Source: Halomonas sp. (GTDB lineage: Bacteria; Pseudomonadota; Gammaproteobacteria; Pseudomonadales; Halomonadaceae). Taken from it: 64,000 bases of DNA. The translations under genes and the position numbers were made by a program. The stretch spans positions 1 to 64,000 of the forward strand of contig NZ_DRFS01000012.1 of NCBI RefSeq assembly GCF_011050415.1. The letters run 5' to 3'. Shown here in pieces: positions 52,588-62,058 of this stretch. The notes under the pieces are model-generated. The model saw only the letters and a program-made list of their open reading frames with translations. It ran no database searches and was not told the DNA's origin. Numbering within the stretch: the first letter of the stretch is position 1; every line of letters starts with the position of its first letter.

Positions 52588-53955
52588 TCAAACCTGAGCC
52601 CGGGCACGCGCCCAGAGCGCTTCAGCCGCGTGCTGCGCATCGGCCAGCAATGCGGGCGTATCGGCCAAGCACAGCTCGCCTTCTTCAACCACTATCTGGC
52701 CGTTGCACACCACCATCTCGACATCCCGCCCTTGAGCGGTGTGTACCAAGTTGCCGAGGGCATTAATCAGCGGCACTAAGTGCGGGCGACGGAAGTCAAA
52801 CACCACTAAATCAGCGCGCTTGCCGGGGGTAAGTGATCCCAGCTCTGCATCCAACCCTAACGCTTTAGCGCCACCCAGAGTGGCCATTTCCAGCACGTGA
52901 TGAGGCTGCCAAGTGTCGTTAATCTCGCTCTCCTGCACCCGGCCCATAATCAATGCCCAGCGCATCACTTCCACCATATCGCCGTGCATGTTGTCGGTGC
53001 CTAGGGCAAGGTTTGCACCTGCAGCGCGTAACCGCGTGGTGGGGGCAATTCGACCGCCGGTGGCATTACCCCGTGGGATATGGGCAATGTTGGTGCCGGT
53101 ACGGCCTATGCGCTCGATATCGCTGTCGGTCACGTACATACAGTGGGCGGCGGTAAAGCGCGGGCCCAGCAGCCCAACATCTTCCAGCAGCTCACTAGGC
53201 GTCATACCGTCACGCTCCATCACTCGACGGTTCTCTTTAACGCTTTGGGAAAGGTGGCCATTAACGTGAATACCCAGCGCATCGCGGGCAGTGGCAACTT
53301 TGGCTAATAAAGCACGGGAACAGGTATCAGGCGCATGGGCAGCAAGCTCTACGCCTAATCGGCCATCCAACTTGCCTTGCCAGCGCTCGTGAAGCGCAAT
53401 GGCTTCATTCAGCGTTCGCTCGCCAATCCCATCGCGGTGCTCCCAAACCCCTTCGTGCACACGGCTGAAATCCACATCGTGAATGCGCCCGCAGGTAATC
53501 ACCCGCATGCCTAGCTCGCCCATGGCAGGAAGCGTTAAGTCGGCATGCACATAGCTGTCGTTAATCAGTGTTGAACCAAATAACAGCGCTTCGGCGGCCC
53601 CTAACCGTGCCAAGGCAACGGCTTCCTCTTCGCTCACTTCATGGCCATGGGGCACACCCGGGGTATAGGCCGGTGCGAAACCCATATCTTCAGCAACGCC
53701 GCGCACCATGCTCAGAATGGTGTGGGTATGCACATTGACGAAGCCTGGGGTAATCACTCGGCCGGTTAAATTAAGGGTGCGGCGCGCGGGGGGTAGCGGC
53801 TGTGCCGGATCATTTGGCTCCACCTCGACTAAGCGGCCCTGATGAATCACCAGGCGGGCATTTGGAATTTCGCCCAGCAGTGGATCAACCGTCAGCACCC
53901 GAGCGCCATGGATAACCAAATCAGCGGGATGCTGAGAATCGAATGGTTGCGTCAT
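52588..53955 (-). CDS. COG0402 amidohydrolase (deaminase/chlorohydrolase-like), copy 2
   Basis: A 455-residue metal-dependent deaminase of the ATZ/TRZ family. It has the HxH motif FVNVHTHTILSMVRG (the usual GLVNxHxH context), AAHAPDTCSR, HVNGHLSQSVKENR with the substrate-side His, and ALGTDNMHGDMVEVMRWA with the metal Asp. The C-terminal half ends with KRADLVVFDFRRPHLVPL. ATG 53955 follows GGAG by 6 bases. It is about 30% alike to copy 1 by eye and lacks that protein's helical tail, so the two probably act on different rings. It lies between a TRAP transporter and the racemase-fold genes in the same direction. Confidence 0.82.
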   Translation of the reverse strand: MTQPFDSQHPADLVIHGARVLTVDPLLGEIPNARLVIHQGRLVEVEPNDPAQPLPPARRTLNLTGRVITPGFVNVHTHTILSMVRGVAEDMGFAPAYTPGVPHGHEVSEEEAVALARLGAAEALLFGSTLINDSYVHADLTLPAMGELGMRVITCGRIHDVDFSRVHEGVWEHRDGIGERTLNEAIALHERWQGKLDGRLGVELAAHAPDTCSRALLAKVATARDALGIHVNGHLSQSVKENRRVMERDGMTPSELLEDVGLLGPRFTAAHCMYVTDSDIERIGRTGTNIAHIPRGNATGGRIAPTTRLRAAGANLALGTDNMHGDMVEVMRWALIMGRVQESEINDTWQPHHVLEMATLGGAKALGLDAELGSLTPGKRADLVVFDFRRPHLVPLINALGNLVHTAQGRDVEMVVCNGQIVVEEGELCLADTPALLADAQHAAEALWARARAQV

Positions 53956-53973
53956 TATCTGCTCCGATAACAT

Positions 53974-55254
53974 TTAGTAGCCAAGCGCGCGGGGCAGCGC
54001 AGTGACTAACTGAGGAACGAAGATGCATAGGGCAAGCACTGCAAACTGGAAGGCCACAAACGGCAGCGACTCTTTTACAAGCTGCATCATGGGCACTTTG
54101 GTGATGCCGCTCATAACGAAATAGAGCACACCTACCGGCGGCGTCATCATGCCGACGACCAGGTTGTACATAAACAGAAAGCCGAAGTAGAGCGGGTCGA
54201 TGCCATAGGTCAGCGCAACAGGCGCAAACAGCGGCACCAACATGATGTAAGCAGCGTTAGATTCTATAAGCATGCCCACCACGACCAGCAGCGCCATGGT
54301 GAGTAAGATGAAGGTCATCGGGTCGCTGGTCAGCTCCTGAATAAAATCAGACAACATCATCGGCACCATCTCGATGGTGAAGATGAATGTCAGCACAGAA
54401 GCAAACGCAATCAACGCGCCGACCATTGCCGATGTGACTGCAGCACGGTAGAGACAGCCAGGCAGGTCGGAAATTTTCAGCCGCCGTGTGACGACAAAAC
54501 CGATCAGCGCGGAGTACACCACGGCGATGGCAGCGCCCTCGGTAGCGGTAAAAATGCCGCCGACAATCCCGCCTACGACAATCACCGGCATCATAATGAT
54601 GACCATCGCGCGTCGCCCTTGGTACAACACATTGGCCAGATTAAAACGCTCGCCGGTCAGCGGATAACCCCGCTTCCACGAGATCCAGCTGGCAATCACC
54701 ATAAAGCCAACGGCTAGCAATATCCCGGGCAGTATACCGGCGATAAAAAGCCCGCCCACGGAGACCGAAGAGCCCGCCATCAGCGCATACACGATCATTG
54801 CATTGCTGGGGGGAATCACCGGCCCCAAATTAGCTGCGGAGGCAATAACGGCCCCTGAGTAAGCATCGGGATAGTACTTGCGTAGCGAGGGAACCAAGGT
54901 GCTTCCCATAGCGCTGGCACTTGCAACCGCGGCACCACTGACAGAGGCAAAAATAGTCCCAGAGGTGATCGTCACATGGGCCAAACCACCATGCATCCGT
55001 CCGACCAAGCTGTTTGCGAAGGCAATCAGGCGATCCATAATGCCAGCACGCACCATTAGCTCACCGGCCAACATAAATAGCGGAATAGCCATTAAGGGGA
55101 AGCTATTAACCGCATGCATCATGCGCTGCGGCATGACCACTAGCTCGAAGTCGAGCATCCATAGCCCCGCTAGAGAGCCAAAACCAAGCGCAAAGGCCAA
55201 CGGCATACCGAAAAAAGCCAGGGCCAGAAATAAACCAATTGCCATCCACGTCAT
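53974..55254 (-). CDS. TRAP transporter large permease DctM (cyclic-amide cluster)
   Basis: A 426-residue inner-membrane protein with about 12 hydrophobic segments. TRAP DctM landmarks are FFGMPLAFALGFGSLAG at the N-terminus, FASVSGAAVASASAMGSTLV and IPPSNAMIVYALMAGSSVSV in the middle, and MTPPVGVLYFVMSGITKVPM near the C-terminus. It uses a Na+ gradient to move a carboxylate delivered by the DctP receptor. ATG 55254 overlaps the dctQ stop (ATGA) with GGGAGGAG upstream; longer in-frame versions run into dctQ. It precedes amidohydrolase copy 2 by 18 bases. Confidence 0.88.
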   Translation of the reverse strand: MTWMAIGLFLALAFFGMPLAFALGFGSLAGLWMLDFELVVMPQRMMHAVNSFPLMAIPLFMLAGELMVRAGIMDRLIAFANSLVGRMHGGLAHVTITSGTIFASVSGAAVASASAMGSTLVPSLRKYYPDAYSGAVIASAANLGPVIPPSNAMIVYALMAGSSVSVGGLFIAGILPGILLAVGFMVIASWISWKRGYPLTGERFNLANVLYQGRRAMVIIMMPVIVVGGIVGGIFTATEGAAIAVVYSALIGFVVTRRLKISDLPGCLYRAAVTSAMVGALIAFASVLTFIFTIEMVPMMLSDFIQELTSDPMTFILLTMALLVVVGMLIESNAAYIMLVPLFAPVALTYGIDPLYFGFLFMYNLVVGMMTPPVGVLYFVMSGITKVPMMQLVKESLPFVAFQFAVLALCIFVPQLVTALPRALGY

Positions 55255-55820
55255 GACAACTCCTCCCAGGTGCGCGATCCACCCCATGCCAACAGCGCTA
55301 AGTGTAAAAAGGCGTGGGCGCCGCAAATCAGCACAGCGATGTAGTAGATGGCAGAGGTGACCGGCAGGGTCGGCATTAGCTCCGGCCAGCGATCAACTGT
55401 CGCGACCCACGCGCCAATCATCACCATCAGCATCAGAAGCGTGGAAACACCGGCCATCAGGCGAAAGAGAACCTCCTTCAACCAAGCGGGCATCATCATC
55501 ACAAATAGATCGATACCGACATGCACCCCGTGTTTCACGCCATGGGGAATGGCCAGGAAGATCGCCCACACAAAGCACAAGCGTGATAGCTCATCGGCGG
55601 CGTCAATGGAGGAACCAAGCACATAGCGCCAGAACACCTGAAGCGCCACGATGGTCACCATTAGCGCCATGACAGCAACAATGCCCCAGTAGGTAACGGC
55701 ATCTAAGCGTTCAACGACCCATTTCGCCCGTTGAAAAGCAGTGCTGAAATGCGGAGGCACAGGCCCCCGCTTAGTATCATTTTGAGGTGATGCAGAAGTA
55801 GGCGTCATGGCAGGCCTCAC
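55251..55820 (-). CDS. TRAP transporter small permease DctQ (cyclic-amide cluster)
   Basis: A 189-residue protein with four hydrophobic segments (about 38-60, 74-94, 108-130, 150-175) and a long polar N-terminus. The DctQ motif ELSRLCFVWAIFLAIPHGVK is at about 80-99. It bridges receptor docking to the large permease. It overlaps dctM by 4 bases and dctP by 4 bases, the tight packing usual for TRAP operons. Confidence 0.87.
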   Translation of the reverse strand: MRPAMTPTSASPQNDTKRGPVPPHFSTAFQRAKWVVERLDAVTYWGIVAVMALMVTIVALQVFWRYVLGSSIDAADELSRLCFVWAIFLAIPHGVKHGVHVGIDLFVMMMPAWLKEVLFRLMAGVSTLLMLMVMIGAWVATVDRWPELMPTLPVTSAIYYIAVLICGAHAFLHLALLAWGGSRTWEELS

Positions 55821-56818
55821 AGTGCTGCTTCAGCTTCCTGGGTGACCAGCTCAATGAACGCAGGGTCTATACGATCCTTGAGGCTTTCCGTGACTTCCAG
55901 CGTAGCTTTGCGCAGTTCAGCCCGTAGCTCCGGTGAGATCGGCGTAAACTCCATGCCGTCTGCAATTAGCTGCTCACGCCACTGTTCCTCTTCATTCGCG
56001 GCGGCTTCACGCTGCCAAGCCATTGCATCCGCCATGGCGGTATCAATAATGGCGCGGTGCTCTTCTGAGAGGCGCTCGTAGCTACGCTGGTTAGCCACGG
56101 CATTGATAAAGTCATAGAAGTGGCCACTATCTGAGAGGTACTCCTGTACTTCGTTAAAGCGACGGCTGGCGATGATGTTGTAAGGGTTCTCCTGGCCATC
56201 GAGGACACCCTGCTGCAGCGCTGAATAGAGCTCTGATACATCCATCGACACAGGGTTGGCACCCAGTGCACGGAAGGTCTGCAGGTGAACTTCATTAGGC
56301 TGAAGGCGAATGCGCATGCCCGCAAAATCTTCTACAGAGGTAATGGGGCGCAAACTGTTCGTCACATGGCGAAATCCCAGCTCACCATAGCCAAGGTTAA
56401 CGAACCCTAGCTCTTCCATCTTTTCGTCCAATTGCTCGCCAACGGGACCGTCCATAACGGCAAACGCCTGTTCACGGTTATCAAACAAGAAGGGTAAGCT
56501 CACCGCCTCATACTCAGGTATGGAGCGCGTGAAGTAAGCGATCGACGTAAACACAGCGAAGATAGTGCCAGAGCGTACTTGGTCAACGTTTTCAGTAGCA
56601 CCGCCTAGCTGCATGGCGGGAAATAGGTCAATTTGCAGTTCGCCATCAGACTCGCGCTCTACCTGCTCTTTGAACACTTCCATGGCGCGTGAAACAGAGT
56701 GATCGGTGGGGAAGTTGCCCGCTACACGCAGTCGTTCAGCCGCCTGTAGCGATGAGGAGAATAGGGTCGCGGCCGTCAGCAGCGAGGCCAGCTTTACAAC
56801 GTTAGCTTTAGAGATCAT
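55817..56818 (-). CDS. TRAP transporter substrate-binding protein DctP (cyclic-amide cluster)
   Basis: A 333-residue periplasmic receptor. The signal peptide is 1-26 (ending LQA-AE). DctP hallmarks are FPAMQLGGATENVDQVRSGT (~64-83), DFAGMRIRLQPNEVH with the carboxylate-binding Arg, and ALQQGVLDGQENPYNII. It therefore binds a carboxylic acid. GGAGGC lies upstream of ATG 56818. It is the first gene of a TRAP-amidohydrolase operon that reads on to the TTT genes, and a GntR regulator is divergent from it. Confidence 0.88.
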   Translation of the reverse strand: MISKANVVKLASLLTAATLFSSSLQAAERLRVAGNFPTDHSVSRAMEVFKEQVERESDGELQIDLFPAMQLGGATENVDQVRSGTIFAVFTSIAYFTRSIPEYEAVSLPFLFDNREQAFAVMDGPVGEQLDEKMEELGFVNLGYGELGFRHVTNSLRPITSVEDFAGMRIRLQPNEVHLQTFRALGANPVSMDVSELYSALQQGVLDGQENPYNIIASRRFNEVQEYLSDSGHFYDFINAVANQRSYERLSEEHRAIIDTAMADAMAWQREAAANEEEQWREQLIADGMEFTPISPELRAELRKATLEVTESLKDRIDPAFIELVTQEAEAAL

Positions 56819-57171
56819 GGGGAGGCTCCAGCGGTTTCATGAAGTGACCATCGCCTGCGGGAACGGGCGAGTACTTGAAATGAAACAGCAAGCGCCATGC
56901 CATTCAGCGAGTTGTGATTAAAAAAAAAGCCCTAAAAGCAGCACAAACCAATGATTTACAATAAAATTAAAAGAGTGCAAAAAATATTCAAGTGATATTG
57001 TCTCATAAATTGCATACAATTTATTAAACATAATAATGCACATAATTGATGCTTCTCAGGATACCCCTGCACTTGAATAGTGCGCTATTCCAAATTTTTC
57101 ACGTTTTGAACACAGCACTACAGACCACCGTATCCTTACGGCATACTGAACGCAGTTTTCGACAGGATAAA
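56819..57171. promoter_or_regulatory. Divergent promoter region between the TRAP/amidohydrolase operon and its GntR regulator
   Basis: These 353 bases are AT-rich and hold no gene I can support. They should contain both promoters. An FCD-type operator candidate, ATTGCATACAAT, is at 57009-57020. In-frame codons upstream of the chosen GntR start (57046-57171) are treated as leader. Confidence 0.55.
57009..57020. promoter_or_regulatory. Candidate FCD-GntR operator
   Basis: ATTGCATACAAT is a near-perfect palindrome with half-sites ATTG/CAAT and the TGYATRCA core common to FCD-type GntR operators. It lies about 150 bases before the GntR start and 190 bases before dctP in the AT-rich divergent region. 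Confidence 0.5.
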
Positions 57172-57861
57172 ATGACCATGGACGCCGTCCCGACGACCAA
57201 GCCTGCCATTGAGCAGATAGCAGAGCGCATTACTGACGCAGTAATGGAGCATCGGTTACCGCCTGGTATTAAGCTTGTAGAGGAGAAGCTAGCAAGTGCC
57301 TTTGGCGTTAGCCGGACCAAAATCCGCCAGGCCCTGACCCTGCTTGCTAAAGAGGGACTAGTAACCCTGCATGCCAATCGAGGCGCATTTGTGACTCGCC
57401 CAAGCGCGGCTGAAGCGCGTGATTTATTTGCTACTCGTCGGCTCGTTGAGCCTGAAATCGTACGCAATGTAATTGCCCGAGCTTGCGAACATGATCTTGC
57501 TCGATTGCGTCAACATTTAGTCGCTGAGTCGGAAGCCAGGCAGGAAGGAGATCGGCGCAGAATTATTCGCCTTTCGGGGCAGTTTCATATGCTGCTAGCG
57601 GAAGTCAGTGGCAATAAATTTATCGAAAAACTGATGGCAGAACTGTGCCCTTTAACCTGCTTAATTATTGCGCTTTACGACGCGCCACAAACACCTGCCT
57701 GTCCTGAAGATGAGCATAAGCTAATCGTAGATGCCATTGCTGCCCACGATGAAACGGAGGCTATTAAGCTAATGCTGCATCATTTGGAGCACATTGAGTG
57801 CGAGTTACAGCTAGATACCGAACCTAAGCGTGATATTCACTGGGAAACACTTTACGGCTAG
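57172..57861 (+). CDS. FadR-subfamily GntR regulator (FCD domain) of the cyclic-amide cluster
   Basis: A 229-residue regulator. The winged helix-turn-helix is at about 10-75 (GIKLVEEKLASAFGVSRTKI, LAKEGLVTLHANRGAFV) and the FCD domain follows at ~85-220 (FHMLLAEVSGN, DEHKLIVDAIAAHDETEA with the metal His residues). ATG 57172 is preferred because AGGATAAA precedes it and because the added upstream residues are not family-like. It is divergent from the dctP operon and most likely represses it until the imported acid binds. Convergent with the GGDEF/EAL gene, 16 bases apart. Confidence 0.87.
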   Translation: MTMDAVPTTKPAIEQIAERITDAVMEHRLPPGIKLVEEKLASAFGVSRTKIRQALTLLAKEGLVTLHANRGAFVTRPSAAEARDLFATRRLVEPEIVRNVIARACEHDLARLRQHLVAESEARQEGDRRRIIRLSGQFHMLLAEVSGNKFIEKLMAELCPLTCLIIALYDAPQTPACPEDEHKLIVDAIAAHDETEAIKLMLHHLEHIECELQLDTEPKRDIHWETLYG

Positions 57862-57877
57862 TTTGTTTAGGCTGGCG

Positions 57878-60562
57878 TTAGCTTAGCCACTGCGCCGCGA
57901 ATTCGTCGGCTGGCAGCGGGCGGCCAAACCAGTAGCCTTGCGCTTCGTTACAGCCCATTTCGGCCAACAGTCGGGCTTGCTCGCGTGTTTCAACGCCTTC
58001 GGCCACGGTCTTCATCTCTAACGCTTTCGCCATGGCGATGATGGTTTGTACGATGGTGCGGTCATGGTGGTTATCAAGCATTTCGCGCACAAAGGAGATG
58101 TCAATTTTCAGTGCATCGGCGGCGAACCGGCGAAGATAGGAAAGCGAGGAGTAACCAGTTCCAAAATCGTCGATAGAGAGTGAGTAACCCGCTTGGCGCA
58201 TGGTGTGGGTTATCTCAATCGCTTGATCAGGGTCGCGCATAAAATCACTTTCGGTGAGTTCTAGTGCAATGGCGCTGGTGGGAACGCCCGCCGTTAGCTG
58301 GGCAATATGAGCCGTTAATTTCGGGTCGGCAAACTGTTGTGCGGAAATATTGATCGAGAGTCTGCCCGGTAGCGCCGTTTGGTGGTGGTTACGCCAAGCT
58401 ATTAACTGCCTAGCAGACTCCTCCAGCACCCAGTCTCCCAGGGGTCGAATCAAACCGCGCTCTTCTGCCAGCGGAATAAACTCACCTGGGCTTACCCAGC
58501 CCCACTCGGCGTCAAACCACCGGCAGAGTGCTTCAGCGCCAGTAATCTGCCCACTGGCAAGATCCACCTGTGGTTGATAATAGAGTTCCAGTTGATGCTC
58601 AGTAATTGCCGCACTAAGCCGCTCGCTCATCAGTTGGCGCCGTTGTAGCGCATGCCGCATGGTTTGGGTATATGGGCAAGTGTTGTTTTCTCTCCGCTTG
58701 GCATGATGGAGCGCAATACTAGCGGCATTGAACAGCTCGCCAGCCTCATTGGCATCTTGTGGGTAGCAGCCAAAGCCGATACTTATATCAAGATGAAAGA
58801 GACGCCGATCCAACTGAATAGGACGGTTAATCGCTGAACGTAATTGTTGGACGATCGTGCTTAAGGCATTTTTCTCGGTACCTACCACCAACATGGCAAA
58901 CTCATCGCCCGATAAACGCGCCAACAAACCAGCCGCAGGCGTCATCTGTTGCAAACGATCCGCTACGGTAACTAGCAGTTGATCCCCCACGTGATGGCCA
59001 TATAAATCGTTAACTTCTTTAAATCGGCGGATATCCAATAGCAACAAACAGAGCGGATGTGATGCTTGCTGCGCTTCTCTCCACATACGCCCCAACAACT
59101 CCATAAATCGAATGCGATTAGGCAGACCAGTGGTGCTATCCGTATAGGCCAATTGGTGCATATGGCGATGGTCTCGACGGCGTTCAAGCTCTGCGGATGC
59201 GCCGGTGGACAATATCTGCAGTACGGAGGTTGCGAAAGCATTAGTAGTCAGCGGTTGGCGGTAATATACGATCATGACGCCGATCGCCTCTCCATTCGCA
59301 TTATCCAAGCGCCGCCCAATCCACGCCCGAGCCTGCATGGCTGTACTTAGTACGGGCAACGGCGGTCCATCATGAACAACGGCTTCACGCTCGAGCACTA
59401 CCTGTTCACATGTCGACCCACGCAGCGCAAAAGATTGAGGTTCAAGCTGGCTTCCATCTACCACCATACTGACGGTGGTTGCTTGGCCCACCACATGTGC
59501 GACACCCTGAGGAGAGGTGTGAAGCAGAGCAATAAGGCCTGCATCGGCTTCCAGCACCTCCACTAACGTGGCTATCAATTGTTGAAAGTAATCATCGCCA
59601 ACCCGAGTAGTAACGGTGGAGGCAACCTGCACCACGGCATTTTGGACGCGTTGAGACTCTTGCTGATCAGTAACGTCCGAAATAAACCCTTCCAGACAGA
59701 CCACCTCGCCAGCCTCATTCAAAATCGCTTGCCCCTGCTCCCACATCCAGCGGTAGCTGGTATCACGGTGGCGCAGGCGGTAAAACGCGCGATAAGGGCG
59801 CCTGCTGGCAATAGCCAGTTGTACCTCTTTAAAAAGCTGCTCTTGATCATCAGGATGAATAAGGGCAGCAAAGCTTGTCAGCCGATTATTTTGCAACTCA
59901 TCCGACCGATATCCTGTCAGGTCCTCAGCTCCCTGGCTAACCAGTTGCATTGTCCAATTAGCATCATTCAAACAACGATACGCCATACCAGGCAGATGAT
60001 TTAACAACGTATCTAAACGACGCTCGCTCTCCCGCGCGACCTCTTCGCTCTCTTTTAAAGCCTCTTCCGCTTGATGACGGCCAAGCTCGGCTCCTGCCTG
60101 TGCGGCGGCAATACGCAATATCTCACTCGATAAATCATCAATTTGCATCGGGTCATTTTTAAGCACCGCTAACAACCCAATAGGCGAGCCATCTACCGCA
60201 TAAAGAGATAGCCCCATATAGCTATCGGCACCTAGCGTATGTAGCAGACTATCATTAGGAAAGCGTAACTGGACATCGCAATCATAGAGGCAAAACTCAC
60301 GTCCCAAGACAGTTTCGCAGGGTGTTCCCGCTAAGGAGTAAGTGAAGTTGTCTTGAGGCGCACCGTTTGACCAAACGGCCAATGTTTTGGCCGCACCTTG
60401 CTCAGCGATGGCGGCCACTAATACATGCTCAACACCCATTATTGCGGCTAAGCGCTCAACCAAGGCGGCATAAAAATGCGGCGTTCCACTTTGGCCCATT
60501 CCTTCTGCCAACTGGCGAAAAATATCTATCGCTTCCAACCTCGTTCGCATTAGTCCACTCAC
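57878..60562 (-). CDS. GAF-PAS-GAF-GGDEF-EAL cyclic-di-GMP signalling protein
   Basis: An 894-residue cytoplasmic protein without membrane segments. A GAF domain (about 1-165) is followed by PAS/PAC (185-305, LLNHLPGMAYRCLNDANWTM), a second GAF (310-465), GGDEF (475-640) and EAL (650-894). The GGDEF motif is SGDEF (RLSGDEFAMLVV), a tolerated variant, with the metal Asp in LLLLDIRRFKEVND. The EAL motif EALCRW and DDFGTGYSSLSYLRRFAADA are complete. Both synthesis and breakdown of c-di-GMP are possible; GAF/PAS inputs would choose between them. The start may be GTG 60562 (GGGGA upstream) or ATG 60550. Confidence 0.87.
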   Translation of the reverse strand: MSGLMRTRLEAIDIFRQLAEGMGQSGTPHFYAALVERLAAIMGVEHVLVAAIAEQGAAKTLAVWSNGAPQDNFTYSLAGTPCETVLGREFCLYDCDVQLRFPNDSLLHTLGADSYMGLSLYAVDGSPIGLLAVLKNDPMQIDDLSSEILRIAAAQAGAELGRHQAEEALKESEEVARESERRLDTLLNHLPGMAYRCLNDANWTMQLVSQGAEDLTGYRSDELQNNRLTSFAALIHPDDQEQLFKEVQLAIASRRPYRAFYRLRHRDTSYRWMWEQGQAILNEAGEVVCLEGFISDVTDQQESQRVQNAVVQVASTVTTRVGDDYFQQLIATLVEVLEADAGLIALLHTSPQGVAHVVGQATTVSMVVDGSQLEPQSFALRGSTCEQVVLEREAVVHDGPPLPVLSTAMQARAWIGRRLDNANGEAIGVMIVYYRQPLTTNAFATSVLQILSTGASAELERRRDHRHMHQLAYTDSTTGLPNRIRFMELLGRMWREAQQASHPLCLLLLDIRRFKEVNDLYGHHVGDQLLVTVADRLQQMTPAAGLLARLSGDEFAMLVVGTEKNALSTIVQQLRSAINRPIQLDRRLFHLDISIGFGCYPQDANEAGELFNAASIALHHAKRRENNTCPYTQTMRHALQRRQLMSERLSAAITEHQLELYYQPQVDLASGQITGAEALCRWFDAEWGWVSPGEFIPLAEERGLIRPLGDWVLEESARQLIAWRNHHQTALPGRLSINISAQQFADPKLTAHIAQLTAGVPTSAIALELTESDFMRDPDQAIEITHTMRQAGYSLSIDDFGTGYSSLSYLRRFAADALKIDISFVREMLDNHHDRTIVQTIIAMAKALEMKTVAEGVETREQARLLAEMGCNEAQGYWFGRPLPADEFAAQWLS

Positions 60563-60678
60563 TTATCCCCGCTTTTTATTCAGCTTAGCTTGAAGATTGC
60601 TTTCAAAGAAGCATCACTGAAGCATCTAAGTACTAATAAATAGTAGTGAGATGCTTATCAGGGATAAATAGCAGCTCT

Positions 60679-61983
60679 TTAACGCGTCATTGCTTCAGGA
60701 AGGTAGAGAACAATGCCAGGGAAAAGGTGCATCAAGGCAATCGCCAACAGCATCAAAAGGAAGAACGGTAGCGTGGCTTTAGTAATGGTCAGAATATCTT
60801 TACCGGTTAGGCCCTGAATCACGAACAGATTGAAACCAACGGGCGGCGTAATCTGCGACATTTCGACAACGACCACTAAGTAGATGCCAAACCAGATCAA
60901 GTCAAAACCGGCAGCACTCACCAACGGCATCACAATGGCAGTTACTAATAAAATCAGCGATATACCATCAAGAAAACACCCCATCACCAACAGCAAAAGT
61001 GTTAGGGCAATCAGTAGCATGGTGGGCGAAAGCCCCATTTCGCCAATCGCTCTCGCCAGTTGCATCGGCACTTGCGTAAAGCCCATTGCAGAGGTCAGAA
61101 ACGACGCGCCGGCAATAATGAATGCGATCATGCAGGCCGTACGTACTGCCGCAAACAAAGAGCTCGTAAAAATTTCACGATCAAAATGCCCATTAAAGCG
61201 GGCAATAATAATCGACAGTACGACACCCACCGCTGCCGCTTCTGTAGGTGAAGCCAGACCACCATAAATAGAAAAAATAATACCGCCAATTAATAGCAAA
61301 ATTGGCATCAGAGACCAGGTATTGCGCAGTTTTTCAGCAAAGCTCATGTCGGACTCATCGGCCCCCGTCAGCCCCTCCCTGTTGCCTTTAAGCAGCGCCC
61401 ACAGAATGAGGTAGCTCATAAACATCGCCAGTATCATCAGGCCAGGGCCGATACCGGCCATAAACAGCCTGGAGATCGACTGCTCAGTGACGACGCCGTA
61501 AACGATCAACACAATAGACGGCGGAATCAACAGCCCTAACGTGGAGGCGCTGGCCAGGGTGCCAATCGCCATATTGCTATCATAGCCACGCCGCTCAAGC
61601 TCCGGCAGCGTCATTTTGCCCACCGTGGCACAGGTCGCCGCCGATGAGCCACACACCGCTGCAAACATGCCGCTACCAATAATATTGGTATGCAGTAGAC
61701 GACCCGGTAGGCGATTTAGCCACGGCGACAGGCCACGGAACATATTGTCAGCAAGGCCCGAGCGAAACAGAATCTCGCCCATCCAGATAAACATCGGCAG
61801 TGCGGTTAGGTCCCAGCCGTAGCTAGCACTCCAGAAATCCGACGCCAAGATAGAACCTGGCGAAAACGAGCTGAAGAATTCTAACGCGATCCAAGCAGTG
61901 CCGATCAACGCAAAGGCGATCCACACCCCACTGCCCAGCAGCAGGGCTAAGGTAAAAACGGTAGCCAGACTTAGTAGTAGCAC
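60679..61983 (-). CDS. TRAP transporter large permease DctM (second TRAP operon)
   Basis: A 434-residue inner-membrane permease with about 12 hydrophobic segments. Landmarks are LIGTAWIALEFF at the N-terminus, FAAVCGSSAATCATVGKMTL, LIPPSIVLIVYGVVTEQSIS and the C-terminal QITPPVGFNLFVIQGLTGKD. The GSSAATCATVG loop is the form found in DctM proteins for branched-chain 2-oxoacids and other organic acids, but this is not diagnostic. The start is GTG 61983 with GGAGAG 6 bases upstream. No catabolic gene follows within the window, so the ligand is unknown. Confidence 0.88.
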   Translation of the reverse strand: MLLLSLATVFTLALLLGSGVWIAFALIGTAWIALEFFSSFSPGSILASDFWSASYGWDLTALPMFIWMGEILFRSGLADNMFRGLSPWLNRLPGRLLHTNIIGSGMFAAVCGSSAATCATVGKMTLPELERRGYDSNMAIGTLASASTLGLLIPPSIVLIVYGVVTEQSISRLFMAGIGPGLMILAMFMSYLILWALLKGNREGLTGADESDMSFAEKLRNTWSLMPILLLIGGIIFSIYGGLASPTEAAAVGVVLSIIIARFNGHFDREIFTSSLFAAVRTACMIAFIIAGASFLTSAMGFTQVPMQLARAIGEMGLSPTMLLIALTLLLLVMGCFLDGISLILLVTAIVMPLVSAAGFDLIWFGIYLVVVVEMSQITPPVGFNLFVIQGLTGKDILTITKATLPFFLLMLLAIALMHLFPGIVLYLPEAMTR

Positions 61984-62058
61984 GGGGGTCTCTCCAGAGT
62001 AAAAGGCTTGTGCTGGGTGTCCACGAATCGCGTTAATGTGTGCTGGGTTTTCATAAAC

